From: CAG-632 sp963626805
GTDB taxonomy: Bacteria; Bacillota; Clostridia; Lachnospirales; Lachnospiraceae
Length of the DNA stretch: 64,000 nt
Assembly (NCBI GenBank): GCA_963626805.1
Contig: CAVFXS010000017.1
Location: 1 to 64,000 of the forward strand
Direction of reading: 5' to 3'
The position numbers and the translations under genes are program-made. The notes under the pieces were generated by a model. That model searched no databases, was not told the origin of the DNA, and was given only the letters and a program-made list of their open reading frames with translations. Below, piece by piece: positions 35,845 through 44,035 of the stretch. How positions within the stretch are numbered: position 1 is the first letter of the stretch; each line of letters starts with the position of its first letter.

Positions 35845-35890
35845 ACCCAAAGCAGGGAGGCAGGACTCTCCGGAATGCTTTGGGTCTTTT
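35845..35890. terminator. Bidirectional terminator between upp and response regulator
   Basis: 10-bp stem ACCCAAAGCA/TGCTTTGGGT with a 21-base loop, then CTTTTATT; the opposite strand has a run of T. It overlaps the last bases of the convergent gene. Confidence 0.8.
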
Positions 35891-36578
35891 ATTCCTGATA
35901 ATGATAAATAATGGAAGGACGACCACCGGTAGAATAATCAATCTCACTGGTAATGATCTCCTTTTCAAGCAGATAGTTCATATAACGACGAATTGTAACA
36001 CGGGACAGGCTGGTGTCTGTGGACAAACGTTCACTGGTTAGACCTTCTCCGATATGTTCTTTCATATAATTCATGATCAACTCCAGAGTCTTCTGCTGGA
36101 GTCCCTTGCCAAGTACTTCGGCACTGCTTAATTCCGGACTGTTCCGATGAAGAAGCTGATCTAACTGGTGCTGGGTCAGGTGCTGCTCGGATGAAAGATT
36201 CTCTTTATATTCCAGAAAAGTGGAAAGTGCCTGATTGAAACGATCATATTCATATGGCTTAATCAGGTATTCGATAACACCTAAGGATAATAACTGACGG
36301 ATATGCTCCGCATCATTGGCGGCTGTGACTACAATAATATCAATCGGATGCTTACGGTTCCGAAGCTCTTGCATGAAATCTACGCCATTCATGATCGGCA
36401 TATATAAGTCAACAATTGCTAAATCTGCATCATGTGTTTCCAGAAATTCGAGAGCATCCTTGCCGTTTGTAAACTGACCGACGACCTTGAGCTTCGGATT
36501 CATCTGTGTATATTTAAGATTAATGGCGGTCACCATAGGGTCGTCCTCAACAATAATTACAGAATACATATGAGCCAC
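35889..36578 (-). CDS. CitB/DcuR-type response regulator, orphan
   Basis: 229 residues from a GTG 5 bases after AAGGAG; the upstream GTG lies in the site and the downstream ATG is 14 bases away. The receiver has VEDDP, phospho-acceptor Asp in LAIVDLYMPIMNG, VVTAAND and LIKPYEYDRF. The C-terminal helix-turn-helix (LTSERLSTDTSLSRVTIRRYMN, EIDYSTGGRPSI) is typical of regulators of citrate/C4-dicarboxylate kinases. No kinase is adjacent, so the partner is elsewhere. The upstream 350 bases to the next gene are unusual (see separate entry). Confidence 0.88.
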   Translation of the reverse strand: MAHMYSVIIVEDDPMVTAINLKYTQMNPKLKVVGQFTNGKDALEFLETHDADLAIVDLYMPIMNGVDFMQELRNRKHPIDIIVVTAANDAEHIRQLLSLGVIEYLIKPYEYDRFNQALSTFLEYKENLSSEQHLTQHQLDQLLHRNSPELSSAEVLGKGLQQKTLELIMNYMKEHIGEGLTSERLSTDTSLSRVTIRRYMNYLLEKEIITSEIDYSTGGRPSIIYHYQE

Positions 36579-36594
36579 GTTCACTCCTTAAATA

Positions 36595-36957
36595 TAATTT
36601 GTTACAATATATTTAGTACCATGTAATATAATACCATGGTTTTGCAATAAATGTCTATGCTTCTTTGGACATTCGCTTGAAAATTTTAAAAATTACAAAA
36701 GATTAAAATAGTTTTAATGCCTGGGAAACGAGAAGAATGGGACTACACTAAAAATGCCTAAAAAGGCGTTTTCCAAGTCGAAAGAGTATATGGCAGCAGG
36801 TGTGGGAATGTTCCCTGGCGGATTCAGCGGTGAAGGCTCTGTCTTTTGTTTTTTAAATATTTACGAAAATTTATGAAAGTTCAGAATAATGAAAGGTGAA
36901 GTGGTCAAAGATTGTGTTATACTACGTTGTAGGTAGAAAGAATTGAGGACAAACAGG
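36595..36957. other. Long unexplained intergenic region with GC-rich structured patch
   Basis: About 360 bases. The left 130 bases are very AT-rich. Bases 36721-36855 are GC-richer and contain AATGCC-TAAAAA-GGCGTT and GGGAATGTTCCC, ending in GTCTTTTGTTTTTT. A 40-codon open frame (ATG at 36754, MPKKAFSKSKEYMAAGVGMF...) runs through it but has no ribosome binding site. An extended -10 TGTTATACT at 36915-36923 probably serves the next gene. The patch may be a non-coding RNA or leader that I do not recognise. Confidence 0.4.
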
Positions 36958-37713
36958 ATGGATAAAACGATAAAACGGAAACGAATTATTTCAATTACAA
37001 TTCTTGTGGCACTGCTCCTGGCTTCGGTAGTGGTTTTCCTTATGGTAGGAAAGCCGTTAATACAGTTCGTATCAGACAGTGACCGATTAAGAGCCTGGGT
37101 AGATGAGAACTGGCTGGGCAGCAGAGTGGCATATATAGGCATGGTGGTATTTCAGATTGTAGTTGCCATTATTCCCGGTGAACCGTTTGAAATTGCTGCA
37201 GGTTATGCGTTCGGAGCAGTAGAGGGAACGATCATCTGTGTGCTGGGAAGTACGATTGGTGGAACTCTGGTATTCCTGCTGGTGAAAATGTTTGGGGTAA
37301 AGCTGGTAGAGGTGTTTATCCCGATTGAGAAGATTCAGTCCTTAAAGTTTTTGAAGGATCATAAGAAGCGGGATTTCATAGTATTCCTGCTGTTTTTTAT
37401 TCCGGGTACACCGAAGGATGCACTGAGTTACTTCGCTGGATTGACCGATATGGATGTGAAGACTTGGTTGATTATTACAACCATTGCGAAGATCCCATCC
37501 ATCGTGACTTCTACAGTTGGCGGAGATGCAATCGGAACGAAAAAGTATCTGTTTGCCGTAGTTGTATTCGGTATTACAATTCTAATCAGCGTTGCCGGTC
37601 TCTGGTTCTACAATCATTATACAGGGAAGAAGCAGGCAGAGATGGCAATCACAGAGGCTGAACAGGAGAAGAGCGAAGATGATCAGCAGGATGGTCAGAA
37701 CGTGGTAGAATAA
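36958..37713 (+). CDS. TVP38/TMEM64 (DedA-like) membrane protein
   Basis: 251 residues from the ATG after GAGGA. Four to six membrane helices with the SNARE-associated/VTT domain signature VAIIPGEPFEIAAGYAFGA and the conserved reentrant partner FFIPGTPKDALSYFAGL. Members are thought to move lipids or polyprenyl carriers across the membrane. The C-terminus is a charged Glu/Gln-rich tail. It has its own promoter and no operon partner. Confidence 0.88.
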   Translation: MDKTIKRKRIISITILVALLLASVVVFLMVGKPLIQFVSDSDRLRAWVDENWLGSRVAYIGMVVFQIVVAIIPGEPFEIAAGYAFGAVEGTIICVLGSTIGGTLVFLLVKMFGVKLVEVFIPIEKIQSLKFLKDHKKRDFIVFLLFFIPGTPKDALSYFAGLTDMDVKTWLIITTIAKIPSIVTSTVGGDAIGTKKYLFAVVVFGITILISVAGLWFYNHYTGKKQAEMAITEAEQEKSEDDQQDGQNVVE

Positions 37714-37750
37714 GGAAAAACAGGGAAAAATAGTAAGAAAAGATAAAAAT

Positions 37751-37771
37751 AATTGCGAATGAATTGCAATT
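37751..37771. promoter_or_regulatory. Candidate metalloregulator operator before the ZIP gene
   Basis: 21-bp inverted repeat with perfect arms AATTGC/GCAATT separated by 9 bases, ending 5 bases before the -35 box of the ZIP promoter. Length and AT-rich centre resemble Fur/Zur-family boxes. The regulator is not identified. Confidence 0.45.
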
Positions 37772-37776
37772 GCATC

Positions 37777-37805
37777 TTGACATCCGCCCATTTGCGTGTG
37801 ATACT
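37777..37805 (+). promoter_or_regulatory. Sigma-A promoter of the ZIP gene
   Basis: TTGACA (37777-37782), 17-base spacer, GATACT (37800-37805). Confidence 0.8.
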
Positions 37806-37847
37806 TGTATCGAATCAGGAATAAATAAAGATACGAGGTAACGCGAA

Positions 37848-38579
37848 ATGGGCATTTTAATTACATTTTTGTTAGGGATTTTTCTGCTGCTTGGAGTGCT
37901 GGTGGTAAGACTGGCAAAGGGCAGCAAGGTAATAGAACAGTTTTCAATATCGATTGCGCTGGGTACGATGTGTTCCCTGGCAATCATAGAGCTGATTCCG
38001 GAGGTGTTTGAGACCTTTCATGGAAAGAATCTGGTATTTGCCGGGATTGCAGTGATTCTTGGAATCGTAGGTCTGAAGGCACTGGATCATTTTATCCCGG
38101 ATCATGAAGAGAACACGGAAGAGGATACGCAGACACAGGAGAATGTGGTTCATATCGGAGTCATGTCTGCCGTTGCAATTGTACTGCATAACATTGTAGA
38201 GGGGATGGCGGTTTACAGTCTGACGGCGGAATCTGTAAAGGTAGGAATGCTGGTGGCACTGGGTGTCGGTCTGCATAATATTCCGATGGGCATGTTGATT
38301 TATTCCACTCTGCAGAAGGACAGCCGGAAGAAACAGCTTCTGGTACTCGGAGCGGCGGCAGGCTCGACCTTCCTTGGCGGATTGCTGATGGTATGGATCA
38401 GTCCGGTTCTGAATGAGTTTGTAATTGGTATTCTGATCTGTCTGGCTCTGGGTATGCTGTTATATATTATTATATTTGAGCTGATTCCGCATTTAATTCA
38501 CAGCAGCCGGAAAGGATTATCTGTACTTGGGACAGGAATAGGGGTTATAATTATAATCATCAGTACATTTCTGGAATAG
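37848..38579 (+). CDS. ZIP-family divalent metal transporter
   Basis: 243 residues, eight membrane helices. Metal site motifs are HNIVEGMAVYS (helix IV) and GLHNIPMGMLIYS (helix V); the loop between helices III and IV is acidic with His (DHFIPDHEENTEED). The ZIP family imports zinc or iron. A 21-bp palindrome before its promoter suggests metal-responsive control. It is 15 bases before the kinase-amidotransferase fusion gene, so both share a transcript. Confidence 0.9.
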   Translation: MGILITFLLGIFLLLGVLVVRLAKGSKVIEQFSISIALGTMCSLAIIELIPEVFETFHGKNLVFAGIAVILGIVGLKALDHFIPDHEENTEEDTQTQENVVHIGVMSAVAIVLHNIVEGMAVYSLTAESVKVGMLVALGVGLHNIPMGMLIYSTLQKDSRKKQLLVLGAAAGSTFLGGLLMVWISPVLNEFVIGILICLALGMLLYIIIFELIPHLIHSSRKGLSVLGTGIGVIIIIISTFLE

Positions 38580-38594
38580 GAGGCAGCATAGCCT

Positions 38595-41500
38595 ATGAAG
38601 GCAACGAATGAGATTATTTCAACGAAGGCGAATACGTTATATGCGATGAAGAATCTGATCACCCATGCGAAGATTGAGCGGATGTATATTTTGCGAGTGA
38701 AGGATTATTGGAGAGATAAGGAGTCGGTATGCAGGGAGATCCGGGAACGGTTTGGCGGCTGCAGGATCGTGGTCCGGAGCTCCTCCAGTCATGAGGATTG
38801 TCTGAAGTCCTCCAATGCGGGACATTATAAGAGTATTCTGGATGTGGATTCAGCCAGTCTGCAGGAGATTGAGGAATCCGTAGATGAAGTAATAGATTCC
38901 TATGAAGAGGATATGGAATCGGCAGCAGAGGAACAGGTGCTGATCCAGAGACAGGCGACAGGAGTCTGCATCAGTGGTGTTATATTTACCAGAGATCTGA
39001 GGGAGAATCGCCCGTATTATCTGGTGAATTATGATGACCATGGTTCGACCGACAGTGTAACCAGCGGACGTGGCGGAAAGATGCTGTGGATCGCCAGAGA
39101 TGTGGAGCAGGAGCAGCTAAGTACCCAGTGGCAGAATCTGATTACGGCAGTCCGGGAAGTGGAGAGCATCATTGAAGGAATCCCGCTGGATATTGAGTTC
39201 GCAATTAATGATTCGGATGAGATCATTCTGTTTCAGGTGCGACCGTTAGCGGCAGCGAATCTGCATACCGCACCGATGGATGAGACGACCTTTTATCTGT
39301 GCAAACGTCGGATCAAGGAGGCATATCAGAAGCGACTGGATGTATTATCCGGAGAACCGATGAAGCTATCCGATATGGCATTCTGGAATCCATCGGAAAT
39401 CATAGGCTCGAACCCGCGGACACTGGATTATTCCCTGTATCGCAGGATCATTACACATCGGGCATGGAATGAAGGCATCCGGGAGCTGGGGTACTGTGCT
39501 CTGGATGAAGATCTGATGTATCAGGTGGGAAACAAGCCATATATTAATCTGAATTATTCGTTTTATTCCCTGATTCCGGAGGCATTACCCAAGGCATTAA
39601 CGAAAAAGCTGGTGGCATATTATCATAAACGGCTGCAGCAGGATCTGTCCGCACATGATAAGATCGAGTTCGAGATCGTATTCAGCTGCTATGATTTCAT
39701 GACGGAGAAGAACAGCAGACGTCTGCTGGATTATGGATTTACGGAGGAGGAACGGGCGCAGATCGTAGCAGAGGTCAAGCGTCTTACTATGGATGCGATC
39801 TACCAGCATAATGTGATCCTGGCACAGGATAAAAGTTCCATCAATACGCTGGAATTTACCAGAAGTGAGATAGAGAAGATCGGTGAGAACTGCAATAATC
39901 CGAAGGAACTGATGGAGACCGTAAAGTGGCTGCTGGAGGCGATTACGAGATACGGAACCCCGCAGTTCGCCAGACAGGCACGGATGGCATTTATGGCAAG
40001 AGCCTTTCTGCGGACATTGGTTGAGGCCGGTTATTATGAGCAGGCAGAGATGGACCGGTTTATGCAGTCGATCTCCACGGTATCTACGGAGTTCAATGAA
40101 GACTTTGAGGCCTATTCCAACGGGCAGATGAGTAAGGAGGAGTTTGACTCCAAGTACGGACATCTGCGAAGCGGTACCTATGATATCCGAACGGAGCGGT
40201 ACGATGCAATGAATTTCCGGCCGGTATCCGCCAAGAGCAGACAGCCGAAGGTAAATAAGAATATCGAGTTTGATTTGGCATCGATGCAGCGGGCATTGGA
40301 CGAGCATGGAATCCAGATACCGGCAGAGGTATTTCAGAAGTTTCTGATCTCGGCAATTGAGCAGCGAGAGTATTTTAAGTTCGAGTTTACCCGTTCCCTG
40401 AGTCTGGTACTGGAGTGGATCAAGAAGCTCGGACAGCTGATGGGCTTCCGGGTGGACGAGCTTTCCTGGCTGTCGATCGAGGATATAGAGCAGTATGACC
40501 GGGATATGGAACCGGAAGTCTTGAAGGGACATTGGGCGTCAGTGATCGAGAAGGATCATACGGCATTTCGGAAGAACCGGAGTGTTCTGCTGCCGGAGGT
40601 GATCCTTTCGGCAAGAAGCATTGATATTATTCCGGTCTATGAGGCAAGACCGAACTTCATTACCAGTAAGCGGGTAGCCGGAGAGGTTGTGCTTCTGGAG
40701 GAAGAGCGAGATGTGAATATTGATGGAAAGATCGTAGTAGTTCCGCAGGCAGATCCGGGTTATGAATGGATATTTACGAAACGGATCAAGGGCTTTATTA
40801 CAAAGTATGGCGGAGCGGCATCGCATATGGCAATCCGGTGTGCAGAGTTTGATATACCGGCGGCGATCGGATGCGGTGCCAAGATATATGATACCGTTTC
40901 CAAGCTGGATTATCTGGAACTGGATTGTAAAAACGGAACGATTCAGCCCGGAATCCAGTATACGAATCTCCATGCGCTGATCACCCAGCGGGAAGGGGTG
41001 AATCAGTACGGAGATCCGACAGATATTCTGGAATCCGCATACATACGGTTCTATGAGCTGATGGGCTTTATACCGAAGCCGGTATCGAATCACACGAAGA
41101 ATTTTGAACGGCTGTTTGATGATAAGATCGATCTTCTGATCGTGGTAGGCGGTGGTGCACTGGATTCGAAATGGTATGACAGAGAGCATGAGGAGGAGAC
41201 GCAGCCGAACCGGGATCGGACAGAGGCGAAGATGATTCGGTACTGTGTGGAACACGGCATTCCGATCATAGCGACCTGCCGTGGCATGCAGTATATTAAT
41301 GTCCTTTACGGCGGAAAACTGTCGTACCATCCGGAACTGCCGGTAAGCCGACCGCGGGGCAGGGATCACCGGGTGCATCTGTTGACAGAGAATCGGGATG
41401 TTTATGTCAATAATTTCCACCAGGATGTGATCTTTGAAGGACAGCTGGCACCATGTTTTACACCGATGGCAGTGGATGAGGAGAATCATGTGGTTGAGGC

Positions 41501-41627
41501 ATATTACTCTGAAAAGATGAAACTTCTGGCACTCCAGTGGCATCCGGAGCGGCAGTTTGAAACAGGGGAAGCAGAGGAGGAAACCCGGAGAATCATCGTA
41601 AACTTCATACAGAAATATATCCATTAA
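38595..41627 (+). CDS. Fusion of PEP-synthase-like (glutamine-kinase-like) enzyme and class I glutamine amidotransferase
   Basis: 1010 residues, read as one frame. Residues about 1-225 are an ATP-grasp of the PEP-synthase/PPDK type (VVRSSSSHEDCLKSSNAGHY, GVIFTRD, DIEFAINDSDEIILFQVRPL). Residues 240-680 are a helical central part, not a PEP/pyruvate TIM barrel. About 690-775 is a swivelling phosphohistidine domain with His744 in YGGAASHMAIRCAEFDIPAA. Residues 825-1010 are a peptidase C26-type GATase with Cys895 (ATCRGMQ) and His983-x-Glu985 (QWHPER). This arrangement matches L-glutamine kinase (Cj1418) joined to gamma-glutamyl-CDP-amidate hydrolase (Cj1417) of Campylobacter capsule phosphoramidate synthesis. 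The cytidylyltransferase partner is not in the window. It follows the ZIP gene by 15 bases and ends in a terminator. Domain calls are firm; the pathway is inferred. Confidence 0.75.
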   Translation: MKATNEIISTKANTLYAMKNLITHAKIERMYILRVKDYWRDKESVCREIRERFGGCRIVVRSSSSHEDCLKSSNAGHYKSILDVDSASLQEIEESVDEVIDSYEEDMESAAEEQVLIQRQATGVCISGVIFTRDLRENRPYYLVNYDDHGSTDSVTSGRGGKMLWIARDVEQEQLSTQWQNLITAVREVESIIEGIPLDIEFAINDSDEIILFQVRPLAAANLHTAPMDETTFYLCKRRIKEAYQKRLDVLSGEPMKLSDMAFWNPSEIIGSNPRTLDYSLYRRIITHRAWNEGIRELGYCALDEDLMYQVGNKPYINLNYSFYSLIPEALPKALTKKLVAYYHKRLQQDLSAHDKIEFEIVFSCYDFMTEKNSRRLLDYGFTEEERAQIVAEVKRLTMDAIYQHNVILAQDKSSINTLEFTRSEIEKIGENCNNPKELMETVKWLLEAITRYGTPQFARQARMAFMARAFLRTLVEAGYYEQAEMDRFMQSISTVSTEFNEDFEAYSNGQMSKEEFDSKYGHLRSGTYDIRTERYDAMNFRPVSAKSRQPKVNKNIEFDLASMQRALDEHGIQIPAEVFQKFLISAIEQREYFKFEFTRSLSLVLEWIKKLGQLMGFRVDELSWLSIEDIEQYDRDMEPEVLKGHWASVIEKDHTAFRKNRSVLLPEVILSARSIDIIPVYEARPNFITSKRVAGEVVLLEEERDVNIDGKIVVVPQADPGYEWIFTKRIKGFITKYGGAASHMAIRCAEFDIPAAIGCGAKIYDTVSKLDYLELDCKNGTIQPGIQYTNLHALITQREGVNQYGDPTDILESAYIRFYELMGFIPKPVSNHTKNFERLFDDKIDLLIVVGGGALDSKWYDREHEEETQPNRDRTEAKMIRYCVEHGIPIIATCRGMQYINVLYGGKLSYHPELPVSRPRGRDHRVHLLTENRDVYVNNFHQDVIFEGQLAPCFTPMAVDEENHVVEAYYSEKMKLLALQWHPERQFETGEAEEETRRIIVNFIQKYIH

Positions 41628-41631
41628 ATGA

Positions 41632-41672
41632 TAACAGCCTGTAGGCTAAAGGAAAGCAGGCTGTTATTGTTT
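41632..41672 (+). terminator. Terminator after the kinase-amidotransferase fusion
   Basis: 10-bp stem TAACAGCCTG/CAGGCTGTTA with a 15-base loop, followed by TTGTTT. Confidence 0.82.
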
Positions 41673-41889
41673 ATACGGAGCTTTGGATGTTGTGCAAATT
41701 TTCAACAAATGGAAGCGTGGATATTGACATTTCTTACAAAAATGATCCGGCAGGTAAATCTGTTCTTACTTTTTACCTGAAAAAAGTGGTACACTAAAAC
41801 CAGAGCAATTATGCGGGACAGGATCAGTCTGTTTAAGATTGGTAAAGATTGGGCAGACTAAAGGTAGTGCAGGAACAGGAGGAAGAGAA

Positions 41890-42393
41890 ATGTTCGAAAT
41901 CGGTGACTATATTGTATGTGGAAATAATGGGATCTGTACCGTTGAAAATATTGGAACCATTGATGTGCCGGATGTGAATCCAGAACGGCTTTACTATATT
42001 TTGCAACCGGTATATGCCAAGGGAAGTGTTGTCTACATTCCGGTCGATAATGAGAAGATCGTAATGCGGAAGATTCTGACCGGGGAGCAGGTGCAGGCAC
42101 TGATCGATAAGATCCCGGAGATAGAGACCATCTCAGAGTTAAATGATAAGCTGCGGGAAGAGAAGTTTAAGGAATGTCTGAAGCATCATGATTGTACGGA
42201 CTGGATCCGGATCATCAAAACGTTATACCTTCGCAGACAGGCAAGAGAAGAAAAGGGACAGAAGGTGACAGCTACCGATGCACGCTATCTGAAGGTGGCA
42301 GAAGAGAATTTGTACTGTGAGTTTGCCATGGCGCTTGGAATCGAGCGGGATGAGGTTTTTGATTTCATTGAGCAGAGGATTCAGGCAGAGTAG
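41890..42393 (+). CDS. CarD-family transcriptional regulator
   Basis: 167 residues from the ATG after AGGAGG. The N-terminal CarD/TRCF-RID Tudor-like domain (MFEIGDYIVCGNNGICTVEN, YYILQPVYAKGSVVYIPVDN) binds the RNA polymerase beta subunit; the C-terminal part is helical (YLRRQAREEKGQKVTATDARYL). In other bacteria CarD stabilises open promoter complexes. A promoter (TTACTT-18-TACACT near 41768-41797) lies about 95 bases upstream. It stands alone. Confidence 0.88.
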   Translation: MFEIGDYIVCGNNGICTVENIGTIDVPDVNPERLYYILQPVYAKGSVVYIPVDNEKIVMRKILTGEQVQALIDKIPEIETISELNDKLREEKFKECLKHHDCTDWIRIIKTLYLRRQAREEKGQKVTATDARYLKVAEENLYCEFAMALGIERDEVFDFIEQRIQAE

Positions 42394-42405
42394 AAGATTC
42401 CGGTA

Positions 42406-42434
42406 TAGACATTTAAAATCGTTTATTGTATATT
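42406..42434 (+). promoter_or_regulatory. Sigma-A promoter of the thioesterase gene
   Basis: TAGACA (42406-42411), 17-base spacer, TATATT (42429-42434). Confidence 0.65.
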
Positions 42435-42473
42435 AAGGACGTAGGAAACGAAACATATACAATGAGGATTAAA

Positions 42474-42941
42474 ATGAACGGACAGAAACAGATAGAGGAA
42501 ATAAAACCACCGATTTCCCCGGATGTGCAGAAGGCACTGGAAAAAATGGTGGAAAATAATGAATACATGCAGAATCTGCAGATTGAAATGCTGGAGATCG
42601 AACGTGGTTACGTGAAAGGGCGTCTGATGGTGTCGGATAAGGTATTGAATCCTTATGGATCCGTACACGGAGGATGTCTTTTTTCGCTGGCAGATATTAC
42701 CGCCGGGCTGGCAGCCTGTACATATGGGAATTATTCATCTACCATTGATGGCAATATGGAGTATATTCTTCCGGCAATGAATACGGAGTATATTATCTGT
42801 GAGGCGAAGGAGGTCCGGCAGGGTATTCATGTCTCCCAGTATGAGGCCTGTCTTTATGATGATAAGGAGCAGCTGGTGGATAAGGCAACCTTTTCCTTTT
42901 ATATGATGCATCGGCCGGTTGTGGACAGGAAGGATTCGTGA
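42474..42941 (+). CDS. PaaI-type hotdog thioesterase
   Basis: 155 residues from the ATG 5 bases after GAGGA; upstream in-frame ATGs are less well placed. The single hotdog domain has the family active-site pattern NPYGSVHGGCLFSLADITAGLAA, in which HGG starts the long helix and Asp is the likely general base. It hydrolyses acyl-CoA or similar thioesters; the substrate is unknown. The next gene, a serine acetyltransferase, may be on the same transcript (101-base gap). Confidence 0.85.
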   Translation: MNGQKQIEEIKPPISPDVQKALEKMVENNEYMQNLQIEMLEIERGYVKGRLMVSDKVLNPYGSVHGGCLFSLADITAGLAACTYGNYSSTIDGNMEYILPAMNTEYIICEAKEVRQGIHVSQYEACLYDDKEQLVDKATFSFYMMHRPVVDRKDS

Positions 42942-43042
42942 CACAGCCGTCGGGAAGGAAGAGAAGGGTTCACAAATCAGAGCCGGATCCATACAATAGG
43001 GATAAGAACGATAAGGATTGAGAAGAAAGAGGCATAGATAGA

Positions 43043-44035
43043 ATGAAAACCAATCAGACACCAATCAGACAGATACAGGATACAGTTGCGGAGATTACAC
43101 ATAATTATGAGAGCCATGATGTACTGATGGCAAAGGAGGGCATCCATCTTCCGAGCAGGGATACGATCATTCACCTGATCAAGGAGCTGCGACGGATCAT
43201 GTTTCCGGGGTATTTCGGAGATGAGAATCTGGCAACTTATGTTGGAGACTATTTTGTGGGATCCCATCTGAATCATATTTATGAAGTGCTGAAGGAGCAG
43301 ATCGTAACAGCGTTGATTTATCAGAATACGGTTGTTACAGATCGCGAGATTGTGCATGATGGAGATAAGAAGAAAACAGCGTGCGACCGGCTGACAGCGG
43401 AGCAGGCAGAGGAAAAGGCAGAAGAGATCTGCCGATACTTTATCAGCCGCCTGCCACATGTACAGCAGCTGCTGTTAAAGGATGTACAGGCAGGCTTTGA
43501 TGGTGATCCGGCAGCACAGAGCAAGGAAGATATTATTATTTCCTATCCGGGGCTGTTTGCTATTTATGTATACCGGGTAGCACATGAGTTATATAAGAAG
43601 CAGGTGCCGTATATTCCGAGAATTATGACAGAGTATGCACATAGCCGGACCGGAATTGATATCAACTCCGGTGCAGAGATCGGGGAATATTTCTTTATTG
43701 ATCATGGTACAGGTGTGGTAATCGGTGAAACGACAACGATCGGAAATCATGTGAAATTATATCAGGGTGTAACATTAGGTGCACTGTCAACCAGAATGGG
43801 ACAGCAGCTGGCCGGTGTGAAACGGCATCCGACCATTGAAGATAATGTAACGATTTATTCCGGCTCCAGCATTCTGGGCGGTGATACCGTGATTGGGCAC
43901 GGAACCGTGATCGGCGGTAATGCATTTATCACGGAGTCCGTAGCCGCAGAGACCAAGGTTATTGTTAAGAATCCGGAGATGACATTTAAGGGTCCACGGA
44001 AAAAGAATGATGAGAACGGAGCATGGGAGATCTAG
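43043..44035 (+). CDS. cysE: Serine O-acetyltransferase (EpsC/SatA type)
   Basis: 330 residues. It makes O-acetylserine for cysteine synthesis. The N-terminal helical domain is longer than in E. coli CysE. The hexapeptide left-handed beta-helix has GIDINSGAEIGEYFFIDHGTG (catalytic Asp and His), VVIGETTTIGNHVKLYQGVTL and a KRHPTIEDNVTIYSGSSILG segment. The start codon has a weakly placed AAAGAGG. No cysK is adjacent. The 3' end overlaps the convergent glycosyltransferase by 4 bases. Confidence 0.88.
   Translation: MKTNQTPIRQIQDTVAEITHNYESHDVLMAKEGIHLPSRDTIIHLIKELRRIMFPGYFGDENLATYVGDYFVGSHLNHIYEVLKEQIVTALIYQNTVVTDREIVHDGDKKKTACDRLTAEQAEEKAEEICRYFISRLPHVQQLLLKDVQAGFDGDPAAQSKEDIIISYPGLFAIYVYRVAHELYKKQVPYIPRIMTEYAHSRTGIDINSGAEIGEYFFIDHGTGVVIGETTTIGNHVKLYQGVTLGALSTRMGQQLAGVKRHPTIEDNVTIYSGSSILGGDTVIGHGTVIGGNAFITESVAAETKVIVKNPEMTFKGPRKKNDENGAWEI

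Noticed and set aside
36754..36876. 40-codon frame MPKKAFSKSKEYMAAGVGMF... in the intergenic region
   Set aside because: No ribosome binding site at a usable distance. Kept only as part of the unexplained region.
39597..41624. Two long minus-strand frames (311 and 361 codons) opposite the kinase-amidotransferase fusion
   Set aside because: They are in the antisense register of a gene with strong domain motifs, have Ile/Leu/His/Cys-rich composition typical of shadow frames, and lack ribosome sites.
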